Origin: UBA12170 sp964293475
GTDB lineage: Bacteria > Bacteroidota > Bacteroidia > Bacteroidales > UBA12170
Length of the DNA stretch: 64,000 bases
Direction: 5' to 3'
Assembly (NCBI GenBank): GCA_964293475.1
Contig: CAXYYJ010000026.1
Coordinates: 1-64,000 of the forward strand
The first letter of the stretch is position 1; each line of letters opens with the position of its first letter. The position numbers and the translations under genes are program-made. The notes under the pieces were generated by a model. The model ran no database searches. It was not told the DNA's origin and saw only the letters and a program-made list of their open reading frames with translations. Shown here in pieces: positions 8,676-16,103 of the stretch.

Positions 8676-9137
8676 TCATTGTCTGTTAAGTATTAATTTG
8701 TAACTTCTATTACCATAATTTGTATATAAAACGAACTCATTCCGATCCAGGCTAATAATATTCCATACATTTTCGCTTCCCAAAGACAATGGGCCATATT
8801 GGATCCAATACTGTCCACCGGTATCATCTCGTGCTACATCGATTACCAAACTCTCATTTTTATCTATGAACTTCCAATAAGCTTTAATCGAAATAGTAAA
8901 ATTTTGATTAGTATCCAAGCCAAAACAACCCATTGCTAATATATTGGAGTTATCAACAAATGACATAGATGAATTATTAAACTGTTCAAAATAGAAAGTA
9001 GAATCAAAATCATCTACATAATATTTATGCACATCATAAATACCATAAAGATCTTCATTTTCATATTTATATTTTTGACATGACACAAGGCTTAAAATAA
9101 CAAGCAAAGTCACAAAGAGTTTTAAATAATTATTCAT
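8676..9137 (-). CDS. Small lipoprotein, lipocalin-like
   Basis: The 153-residue protein has a lipoprotein signal (MNNYLKLFVTLLVILSLVSC, cysteine at residue 20). The mature part starts with a lysine/tyrosine/glutamate-rich stretch (QKYKYENEDLYGIYDVHKYY) and continues with alternating strands, ending YKLILNRQ. The pattern 'GxYxVxxY ... W.. I' is like other small beta-barrel lipoproteins of Bacteroidota, but I cannot place it in a named family. It is not a close copy of the duplicated pair next door. It is flanked on both sides by copies of the dispersed repeat. Confidence 0.65.
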   Translation of the reverse strand: MNNYLKLFVTLLVILSLVSCQKYKYENEDLYGIYDVHKYYVDDFDSTFYFEQFNNSSMSFVDNSNILAMGCFGLDTNQNFTISIKAYWKFIDKNESLVIDVARDDTGGQYWIQYGPLSLGSENVWNIISLDRNEFVLYTNYGNRSYKLILNRQ

Positions 9138-9680
9138 AGTATTTATTTTAAAAATTCGAATCGAATGGTTTCAGCATCTTCTGAATTTCACCAGCTGGCT
9201 CCAGCTGGTGAGGATTTAACTTCGTTGGATCTAACTTGTCGGCCGACACGTCAGTGTGCCGACAAAGTAGACTCGTCCTCCGTGCTCGGTCGCAACCAGC
9301 GCGTCCTATATATCTCATTATCATTCATTTAAACATATCCCCAAATCAAAATATCCTTAAAAATATCCAAACTGCAATATGCTAAATGGACTCACGGCTT
9401 CTCTGTTTATCAATGCATAACAAATCTAAAAAAAATATCCTTATACATTTGATAAATTTTGAATCTTTTTTTAGTAAAATCGAGCCATTCAAAACTCTGC
9501 ATTAACCAGCAGAAGCGGCTTTTGGGTTTTTTGTCGAAAAACTGATTCTTACAGGGTTTTTTTTACATTTGTGAATAAAATAACTATTGAAATGGGGTAT
9601 CTGTCTTTTGTCAAATCATTTAAAAACCAGATTATCTCCTTCCCGGGGTCTTGTTTCATTCTTTCAAAATAAATCGCGTT
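9138..9680. other. Intergenic stretch with repeat copy 3 and leader of fucosidase operon
   Basis: The left part holds dispersed repeat copy 3. The rest is AT-rich with no supported gene. A TACATTTG element at 9564-9571 matches the Bacteroidota -7 box, and would place the operon start about 100 bases before the fucosidase ATG, but I see no well-spaced -33 element. Confidence 0.6.
9189..9330. repeat. Palindromic dispersed repeat, copy 3
   Basis: It opens with a perfect inverted repeat CACCAGCTGG-CT-CCAGCTGGTG (9189-9210). TTGTCGGC...GCCGACAA follows at 9236-9265 with an inner ACAC/GTGT stem. Next come GTAGACTCGTCCTCCGTGCT and CGGTCGCAACC, and the tail GCGCGTCCTATATATC. The central part matches copy 1 and the tail matches copy 2. 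Confidence 0.75.
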
Positions 9681-11159
9681 ATGATAAAATCTGCATTTTT
9701 CTTTTTTTCGCTCCTGCTTTCTCTTTCGCTTTTTTCTCAAGCTATTTATGAGGAAGAACGCTATGTTCCGGAAACCAATCCCATTGTTCTTGAAAAATTG
9801 GGTCAGTGGCAAAATCTTAAATTTGGTCTCCTGATGCATTGGGGAACCTACAGCCAGTGGGGAATTGTAGAAAGCTGGTCCATTTGCCCCGAAGAATACG
9901 GATGGTGCGAGCGAACTGCAGGTAAAAACCCCAAAAACTATAATGCTTATGTGGCCGAATATGAAAACCTGAAAACTACCTTCAACCCAAAAGGCTTCAA
10001 ACCCGAAAAATGGGCCTCAGCAGCGGCCTATGCGGGCATGAAATATGTGGTTTTTACCACCAAACACCACGACGGATTTTGTATGTTCGACAGTCAGTAT
10101 ACCGATTATAAAATCACCGATCCGGCCTGTCCGTTCTCCGAGAACCCCAAAGCCAATATCGCCAAAGAAATTTTCGATGCCTTTCGGCAGCAAGGTCTTT
10201 GGGCCGGCGCCTATTTTAGCAAACCCGACTGGCATCACCCCGATTACTGGTCACCCTATTACCCTCCCCGCGATCGTAATGTGAACTACGAACCCGAAGC
10301 CAACCCCGAAAAATGGGAAAGCTTTACTCAATTCACCCACAATCAGATACTTGAGTTGCTCACCAACTACGGAAAAATCGACATCCTGTGGCTCGATGGC
10401 GGCTGGGTGGCCAAGGAAAGCAAAGAGAAAATAACCCATTGGTACGATAGCCAATTGAAGGACAATGCCAACGGATATTTAAAGAACCGCATTGTTAACC
10501 AGGATATCCGCATGGACGAGCTGGTGGCAAAAGCCAGAAAGCTTCAGCCCGACCTTATTGTGGTCGACAGAGCAGTTCATGGCATCAACCAAAACTATTT
10601 AACCCCCGAAAACCGCGTGCCCGATACCACCCTGAATTATCCCTGGGAGTCGTGTATCATAAGCGGCGGGGGCTGGTCGCATACCAAAAATGCGAAATAT
10701 ATGAGCGGTCGCGATGGCATTCAGCTGTTGGTAGATATTGTGGCCAAAGGCGGAAATCTGCTGCTCAATATTGCCCCAACGCCCGAAGGCGAATGGCAGC
10801 CCGGAGCCTACGAGCTTCTGAAGGAATATGGAGATTGGATGAAAATAAACAGCGAAGCCATCTACAATTCAAAACCTATTTTTCCCTATAAAGACAATAA
10901 TATCTGCATGACCACCAACGAAAACGGCGATGTGTTTTATTTCTACATGGCTGCCGAGGGCGAAACTGAATTGCCTCCGAGCATCTATATTGCAGAACAT
11001 CAGGCACAATTGGGCGCCGAAATAAAACTTCTCGGTAGCAATGTTCCCATCAGCTGGTCGGGACTTTGCGAAAAAGGATTTACCATCAATATTCCCAAAG
11101 CCGCCCGCCAAAACCTTCCGTGCAAACATGTGTGGGTTTTTAAAATGACTACTATTTAA
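9681..11159 (+). CDS. GH29 alpha-L-fucosidase (first of operon)
   Basis: The 492-residue secreted glycoside hydrolase has a signal peptide (MIKSAFFFFSLLLSLSLFSQA); the ATG at 9681 is preferred to one 30 bases upstream because the signal peptide begins there. GH29 hallmarks follow: KFGLLMHWGTYSQW (residues 47-60), FTTKHHDGF (125-133), SKPDWHHPDYW (180-190) and IDILWLDGGW (233-242). By analogy with characterised fucosidases, D239 of LWLDGGW should be the nucleophile. It removes alpha-linked L-fucose by retaining hydrolysis. There is no T9SS domain, so it is probably periplasmic. It heads a three-gene operon, 27 bases before the PNGase-like gene, which points to fucosylated N-glycans as substrate (inference). 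Confidence 0.9.
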   Translation: MIKSAFFFFSLLLSLSLFSQAIYEEERYVPETNPIVLEKLGQWQNLKFGLLMHWGTYSQWGIVESWSICPEEYGWCERTAGKNPKNYNAYVAEYENLKTTFNPKGFKPEKWASAAAYAGMKYVVFTTKHHDGFCMFDSQYTDYKITDPACPFSENPKANIAKEIFDAFRQQGLWAGAYFSKPDWHHPDYWSPYYPPRDRNVNYEPEANPEKWESFTQFTHNQILELLTNYGKIDILWLDGGWVAKESKEKITHWYDSQLKDNANGYLKNRIVNQDIRMDELVAKARKLQPDLIVVDRAVHGINQNYLTPENRVPDTTLNYPWESCIISGGGWSHTKNAKYMSGRDGIQLLVDIVAKGGNLLLNIAPTPEGEWQPGAYELLKEYGDWMKINSEAIYNSKPIFPYKDNNICMTTNENGDVFYFYMAAEGETELPPSIYIAEHQAQLGAEIKLLGSNVPISWSGLCEKGFTINIPKAARQNLPCKHVWVFKMTTI

Positions 11160-11186
11160 GCCAAAAACACACAAAACCATAAGCCA

Positions 11187-12869
11187 ATGAACCCATTAAA
11201 ACACACCTCCCTGAAATATCTGTTTTTGCCTTTCTTCATGCTTTGCTTTTCGTATCAGTCAGTAAGTCAGTATGGAACAGTTATATATCAACGTTCCTAC
11301 AACAGCGAAACCGATACCACCCGCACAATGTTTTTGAAATTTTCTAATAAGGTAGCCCATCTCGAAGAGCACTCCTCAGGAATTACTCAACTGATGGATT
11401 TTAGCGGAAAAACAGTGGTGGAGTTTATGCAATTCGATGAAAAATGGTATCAAACCCGAACCGATTTCACGCAATTGCCTCAGCCGCAATTTCTCAGCGA
11501 CACCTTGACCATTCTGGGCTATTCGTGCCGCAAAGCTCAGTTTTCGTATTTTTCCAATACCATTGAAGTTTGGTATACAGCAGCCGCCCCAATTTTTGGA
11601 AGCCCCATAAAAGAATATCTGATTGATGATTGCCTGGTGCTGAAATTAGTTTTTAACGGGAATTTTACCTTTTTGGCCACCGGAATAAACCTTGACAAAC
11701 CCGTTATTACCGGTCTTCCTCCCGATTCGGCGCTGGAAATAACCAAGGCCCGTGCCCGGGAATTGCAAATCAACAGCCGCTTTGTTCAGGTGCCTGTTTT
11801 TCATCATCAGCAAATCAATTTTGTAGATTCCATCATCAATCCACCGTTCGACAAGCCCGATGCGGTGTTTCGGCTGAGTCATGGCACCGTGGTGATGAAA
11901 AAAGTTCGGCTGCCCGAAATAGCCCGCCAGGGAGCTTCGGTTTTTGCCCGTGTAAGTACCTTTTCCAATGGCGATGCCTACGACCGCACCTGCTCGCTTT
12001 TTACCCTCAGCAGCACTAAGCACAAAACCATTCTCGATGCATTGAAAAACGGGCTGGAAGAGTTACCTGTTTTTACCGACAATCAAAGCGGTGTTTATCA
12101 AGGCTTTGTAGCCACCGATACCTACAGTCCGCCCGTAGAGCTTATGCGGTTTTTCACTTCGTTTGGGGCGAAACACTTTAACAATTTACGACCCATCAAC
12201 AACTATATCTGGGCCGATTCGGTGGTTTATAAGCAGGAAATTACCAGCCTGATTCCCAACGACGAAGAGGAGATTTGGATTGGAGTTTTTATTGGAAATT
12301 ACGATTTGGGAGGTCATTTCCTGAATCTCGACTTGCAGTTTTATCCTGCCTGGGAACCCGTGGAGCCACCCAAAAAATTCATTCTCCCCTTGTTTAACAC
12401 CGTGAATATTATGGAGATGAGTGGTCAGAACTACGGGCGATTTTTCAATAACGACACTCTGGTGGTCGATTTTGAAATCAACGATTCTCTGTCGCAGGCC
12501 AATCTGGTTTTCACTACAACAGGTCACGGTGGCTGGGGTGGTGGCGATGAGTTTAACCCTAAACTCAACCAGCTATTTTTGGATGGAGAACAGATTTTTA
12601 ATCATACGCCCTGGCGCACCGACTGCGGAAGCTACCGTCTGCTGAATCCGGCCAGCGGAAACTTCGAAAACGGACTCTCGTCCAGCGATTTGAGCCGGTC
12701 GAACTGGTGTCCCGGAACGGTGACCAATCCATTTTTTATCCCCCTGAAAGATTTGAATCCCGGCCAACACCAAATTCGTGTGGTCATAAATCAGGGCAGC
12801 GACGAAGGCGGAAGTTTTAGCGCCTGGTGTGTGTCGGGAACCATTATAGCCAATATACCTAATCCATAA
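11187..12869 (+). CDS. PNGase F-like amidase with GLPGLI-like N-terminal domain
   Basis: The 560-residue exported protein has a signal peptide to about residue 28. Residues 30-170 resemble GLPGLI-family proteins (ILGYSCRKAQFSYFSNTIEV, then WYTAAAPIFGSPIKEYL). Residues 225-390 and 395-555 match the two eight-stranded domains of PNGase F. Key stretches are DAYDRTCSLF (D266, counterpart of the catalytic Asp in WDRY of PNGase F), GHGGWGGGDEF (446-456, E455 a likely counterpart of the active-site Glu in GCAEW), NHTPWRTDCGSYR and SRSNWCPGTV. PNGase F hydrolyses the glycan-asparagine amide bond. I could not place the third acidic residue (E118 of PNGase F). It lies between two GH29 genes, 10 bases before the second. 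Confidence 0.85.
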   Translation: MNPLKHTSLKYLFLPFFMLCFSYQSVSQYGTVIYQRSYNSETDTTRTMFLKFSNKVAHLEEHSSGITQLMDFSGKTVVEFMQFDEKWYQTRTDFTQLPQPQFLSDTLTILGYSCRKAQFSYFSNTIEVWYTAAAPIFGSPIKEYLIDDCLVLKLVFNGNFTFLATGINLDKPVITGLPPDSALEITKARARELQINSRFVQVPVFHHQQINFVDSIINPPFDKPDAVFRLSHGTVVMKKVRLPEIARQGASVFARVSTFSNGDAYDRTCSLFTLSSTKHKTILDALKNGLEELPVFTDNQSGVYQGFVATDTYSPPVELMRFFTSFGAKHFNNLRPINNYIWADSVVYKQEITSLIPNDEEEIWIGVFIGNYDLGGHFLNLDLQFYPAWEPVEPPKKFILPLFNTVNIMEMSGQNYGRFFNNDTLVVDFEINDSLSQANLVFTTTGHGGWGGGDEFNPKLNQLFLDGEQIFNHTPWRTDCGSYRLLNPASGNFENGLSSSDLSRSNWCPGTVTNPFFIPLKDLNPGQHQIRVVINQGSDEGGSFSAWCVSGTIIANIPNP

Positions 12870-12879
12870 AAAGCTTACT

Positions 12880-14199
12880 ATGAAGAAATTAGTTCTAAGT
12901 GTTTGTTTAATTGCTTGTTTTTTCAGTTCTTCCTGGGCTCAGGAGATGAATAAAACAGAGCGAATGCAGTGGTTTAAAGACGCCAAACTGGGGATTTTTA
13001 TCCATTGGGGAATTTATTCGGTGGAGGGAATTGACGAGTCGTGGTCGTTTTTCAATGGCTATATTTCGCATGAGGACTATTTGAAGCAATTGAATGGTTT
13101 CACTGCGGCAAAGTATCAGCCCGAAAAATGGGCCGAAATCATTAAAAACAGTGGAGCCAAATATGCCGTTATCACCACCAAGCACCACGATGGGGTGGCT
13201 CTGTGGGACAGTAAATCGGCCAGTTTGAATGTGGTTGACAAGTCGCCGGCCCAACGCGATTTGATAGCTCCTTTTGCCAAAGCCATCCGAAATCAGGGAC
13301 TTAAACTGGGCTTTTACTACTCGCTTCTCGATTGGTCGCACCCCGATTACCCCAATTTTACCCGCGACCAAAAGCGCTACGAGCAGGATTCGGTAAGGTG
13401 GCAACGTTTTGTGGATTTTAATTTTGCCCAGTTGGCCGAGCTGAGCGAATATCATCCCGATTTATACTGGTTCGATGGCGATTGGGAACAAACAGCCCAA
13501 CAGTGGAAAGCAAAAGAGATAAGAGAATATCTGCTCGACAAAACTCCCAAAACCATTATCAACTCACGCTTGCAAGGCTATGGCGATTATGCCACCCCCG
13601 AACAGGGAGTTCCCATCTCCCGGCCACAGGCCGAGTATTGGGAGCTTTGCCTCACCATGAACAATAGCTGGGGCTTTCAACCCAACGATAAGGATTATAA
13701 ATCGGCCAATCAAATCATCAGGATTTTTGTCGATTGCATGAGCATGGGCGGAAATCTGCTGCTCGATATTGGTCCCAAACCCGATGGAAGCATTGCTCAG
13801 GAACAATTGGACATTCTTGCAGAGCTGGGCAGCTGGACAAGCAAGCACGAATCGGCCATTTATGGCACCACAGCCGGAATTCCCCGCCAACACTTCAATG
13901 GCTATACCACACTGTCGAAAGACAAGAATATTCTGTATCTCTATGTGGACAATAACCCCACAGGTCCACTTCTGATTAAAGGCTTGAAGAATAAAGTAAG
14001 CCGGATTTGGGTGGTTGGTAACGGAACCAAGCTCAATTATGACGTAAAAGGCAAAATGTACTGGAGCGAAGTCCCCGGATTGTTGTACATAGACCTGCCG
14101 CCGGGCGTTCAGGATAAAAATGTTACAGTGATTGCTGTGCTGCTCGACGGCCCCATCGACTTGTATTCGGACGAGGTGAAGCCTATTGAGTCGAATTAA
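12880..14199 (+). CDS. GH29 alpha-L-fucosidase (third of operon)
   Basis: The 439-residue exported enzyme has a signal peptide cleaved near SSSWAQ (residue 20). GH29 motifs are AKLGIFIHWGIYS (35-47), TTKHHDGVALWD (99-110), FYYSLLDWSHPDY (145-157) and DLYWFDGDWE (194-203), with D199 the expected nucleophile. It lacks the longer inserts of the first fucosidase and the two are only distantly alike, so they are not a recent duplication and may differ in linkage preference (for example alpha-1,3 versus alpha-1,6 core fucose; inference). It closes the operon, 10 bases after the PNGase-like gene. No T9SS sorting domain is present, so a periplasmic location is likely. Confidence 0.9.
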   Translation: MKKLVLSVCLIACFFSSSWAQEMNKTERMQWFKDAKLGIFIHWGIYSVEGIDESWSFFNGYISHEDYLKQLNGFTAAKYQPEKWAEIIKNSGAKYAVITTKHHDGVALWDSKSASLNVVDKSPAQRDLIAPFAKAIRNQGLKLGFYYSLLDWSHPDYPNFTRDQKRYEQDSVRWQRFVDFNFAQLAELSEYHPDLYWFDGDWEQTAQQWKAKEIREYLLDKTPKTIINSRLQGYGDYATPEQGVPISRPQAEYWELCLTMNNSWGFQPNDKDYKSANQIIRIFVDCMSMGGNLLLDIGPKPDGSIAQEQLDILAELGSWTSKHESAIYGTTAGIPRQHFNGYTTLSKDKNILYLYVDNNPTGPLLIKGLKNKVSRIWVVGNGTKLNYDVKGKMYWSEVPGLLYIDLPPGVQDKNVTVIAVLLDGPIDLYSDEVKPIESN

Positions 14200-14349
14200 G
14201 CGTTGATTTGCAAACTGGCTGATTCAATTAAATGTTGGAATAAGCCGACAGAACGCTCGCTTTGTGTTTTCTTAACAATTTGTTTTTAGCGGTTATGGCT
14301 TTTGCCTTTCATTAATCGCGTTATTTGCCTTTTATCACAAACCATTCTT

Positions 14350-15447
14350 ATGACAAAAGCCAGAATTAAATTCTCCACCCAAACAGGTGCCGATTTTGCC
14401 CAGGAGCTTCGACAAAATATAAAGACCTATTTCGAAGACAGAAATGTATCGAAATTTGGAAATACCAACCTTACTTTTAAGTCTATTTTTATGACGAGCC
14501 TTTACGTGATTCCCTTTTTTCTCATGATTTTCGGAGTCATTGACGGGTTGGGATTGAGCCTTTTGGCCTGGGCCATCATGGGCTTCGGAATGGCTGGTAT
14601 TGGCATGGGAATCATGCACGATGCCAATCATGGCGCATTTTCCAAATATCCCTGGGTGAACACTTTGGTTAGCAAATCCATGTATTTTATTGGCGGATAT
14701 CCGGCCAACTGGCGACATCAGCACAATACGCTGCACCACGGTTTTACCAATATCGATGGGCACGACGAAGATATTGACCCTGTGGCCATTATCAGACTTT
14801 CGCCCCACAAACCCCATTACGGAATTCACAGGTTTCAGCATTATTATGCCTGGTTTCTCTATGGATTAATGACCATTTCGTGGGCTTCGTACCGCGATTT
14901 TAAACAGCTCTATTTCTATAGCAAACAACCCAATTTCAAGAACGATGGAAAATCGACCCTCTTTCTTTTCGCCGATTTACTTTTGGCCAAAGTGGTTTAT
15001 TTTGGGGTATTTTTGGCGCTTCCAATCTACATGATGCCCTTAGCCTGGGGATGGGTTTTGCTCGGCTTTATGGTGATGCATTTTGTTTGCGGGTTTATTC
15101 TGGCCATTATTTTCCAAACGGCCCACGTGATGACCACCACAGCGTTTCCCAATCCGGAGAATGGTCAGCTGGAAACCAATTGGGCTGTTCATCAGCTGCT
15201 TACCACAACCAACTATTCACCCCGCAGCCGCGTATTTTCGTGGTTTATCGGCGGATTGAATTTTCAGGTGGAGCATCATTTGTTTCCCCAAATCAGCCAT
15301 GTGCACTATAAAAAGCTGTCGGCCATGGTGAAAAAAACAGCAGAGAAGCACAAGTTTCCCTACTATGTGGAACCAAGTTTTATGGTTGCGTTGGGCAAGC
15401 ATTATCAAATGCTCAAGATGCTCGGGCGAAAATCTGTGGTTAGTTAG
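14350..15447 (+). CDS. Membrane fatty acid desaturase
   Basis: The 365-residue integral membrane di-iron enzyme has three histidine boxes: HDANHG (about residues 94-99), HNTLHHGFTNIDGHDED (about 120-136) and QVEHHLFPQISHVHY (near 306-320), the last with Q/HxxHH as in front-end or linoleoyl-CoA-type desaturases. Four or more hydrophobic helices surround them. It introduces a double bond into acyl chains using oxygen and an electron donor, adjusting membrane fluidity. The start at 14350 (MTKARIKF) is chosen because the upstream extension is not family-like. It is monocistronic with no visible terminator. Presence of an oxygen-dependent desaturase suggests the organism meets oxygen. Confidence 0.85.
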   Translation: MTKARIKFSTQTGADFAQELRQNIKTYFEDRNVSKFGNTNLTFKSIFMTSLYVIPFFLMIFGVIDGLGLSLLAWAIMGFGMAGIGMGIMHDANHGAFSKYPWVNTLVSKSMYFIGGYPANWRHQHNTLHHGFTNIDGHDEDIDPVAIIRLSPHKPHYGIHRFQHYYAWFLYGLMTISWASYRDFKQLYFYSKQPNFKNDGKSTLFLFADLLLAKVVYFGVFLALPIYMMPLAWGWVLLGFMVMHFVCGFILAIIFQTAHVMTTTAFPNPENGQLETNWAVHQLLTTTNYSPRSRVFSWFIGGLNFQVEHHLFPQISHVHYKKLSAMVKKTAEKHKFPYYVEPSFMVALGKHYQMLKMLGRKSVVS

Positions 15448-15612
15448 TGGTTCTCGTTTCGAAAAAATGCCTAATCGGGCAATACTATTTTCCTTCATTT
15501 TCTGATAGAAATGTCTTCTTTGCGATTTTTCCTGCAATACATTAGCAATAATAGTTTCTATAAATAACTGTCATTCAATTTAATAGGACAAATATTAAAA
15601 TATTTTGAAAAC

Positions 15613-15658
15613 AAACTAAAAATATAGTTGACAAACTAAGTCATTAGTTATATATTTG
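15613..15658 (+). promoter_or_regulatory. blaI promoter with embedded operators
   Basis: TTGACA at 15628-15633 and TATATTTG at 15651-15658 make a promoter (17-base spacer by the sigma-70 view; the -7 box fits TAnnTTTG). The perfect 16-base palindrome AACTAA-GTCA-TTAGTT at 15634-15649 fills the spacer. An imperfect version of the same motif lies just upstream at 15614-15629. This is the arrangement expected for repression by the BlaI-like protein. Confidence 0.7.
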
Positions 15659-15661
15659 TTG

Positions 15662-15683
15662 AACCGGAGTTTCCGGTTTTTTT
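15662..15683 (+). terminator. Terminator-like hairpin in the blaI leader
   Basis: AACCGGA (15662-15668) and TCCGGTT (15672-15678) form a 7-base-pair stem with a GTT loop, followed directly by a run of T. It sits between the promoter and the blaI start codon, so it may act as an attenuator, or may end stray upstream transcripts. Confidence 0.55.
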
Positions 15684-15694
15684 AGATTTATATT

Positions 15695-15710
15695 AACTAA
15701 AAACTTAGTT
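15695..15710 (+). promoter_or_regulatory. Operator-like palindrome touching the blaI start codon
   Basis: AACTAA-AAAC-TTAGTT is a further 16-base copy of the motif in the promoter spacer, and ends at the base before the ATG at 15711. Confidence 0.65.
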
Positions 15711-16103
15711 ATGGAAAACAAACGACTCACCAAGGCAGAGGAAGAAGTGATGCAGCAACTCTGGGAGCTCAAGGAAGCTTTTGTAAACGAGTTGGTGGAG
15801 AAATTTCCCGACCCCAAGCCCGCCTACAATACCGTTTCCACCATCATCAGAATTTTGGAAAAAAAGGGGTTTGTGGCGCACAGGGCCTTTGGCAAATCGC
15901 ATCAATACTATCCTGTTCAGAGTAAAAAGGAATATGCCAATAAGCATTTCAGCCATTTTATAGAAAACTATTTCAGCAATAGTTATCAGTCGCTCGTTTC
16001 CTTTCTCACCCATCACGACAAGCTCGATATACAAGATATGGAAGCCATCAGAACCTTGATGGATGTAGAAATTAAACGGCAGAAAGGAGGCCAAAATGGA
16101 TAA
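15711..16103 (+). CDS. blaI: BlaI/MecI/CopY-family repressor
   Basis: The 130-residue DNA-binding protein begins KRLTKAEEEVMQQLWELKEAFVNELV and has PAYNTVSTIIRILEKKGFVAHRAFGKSHQYYPV, the winged-helix of the BlaI/MecI family, in which TVxTxLxxLxxKG is the recognition helix. These dimeric repressors are inactivated by proteolysis triggered by a membrane M56 sensor. That sensor gene follows, overlapping by 8 bases, so the pair forms an operon. Three AACTAA-N4-TTAGTT-type palindromes upstream are its likely binding sites, giving autoregulation. No beta-lactamase or other obvious target gene lies beside it, so the regulon is unknown. Confidence 0.9.
   Translation: MENKRLTKAEEEVMQQLWELKEAFVNELVEKFPDPKPAYNTVSTIIRILEKKGFVAHRAFGKSHQYYPVQSKKEYANKHFSHFIENYFSNSYQSLVSFLTHHDKLDIQDMEAIRTLMDVEIKRQKGGQNG

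Noticed and set aside
9549..9839. 96-codon minus-strand frame across the start of the first fucosidase
   Set aside because: It is low-complexity (Lys/Arg-rich, from T-rich DNA) and antisense to the fucosidase signal peptide.
12907..13455. 182-codon frame antisense to the second fucosidase
   Set aside because: It mirrors the codons of the GH29 gene and has no family features of its own. The plus-strand frame has full GH29 motifs.
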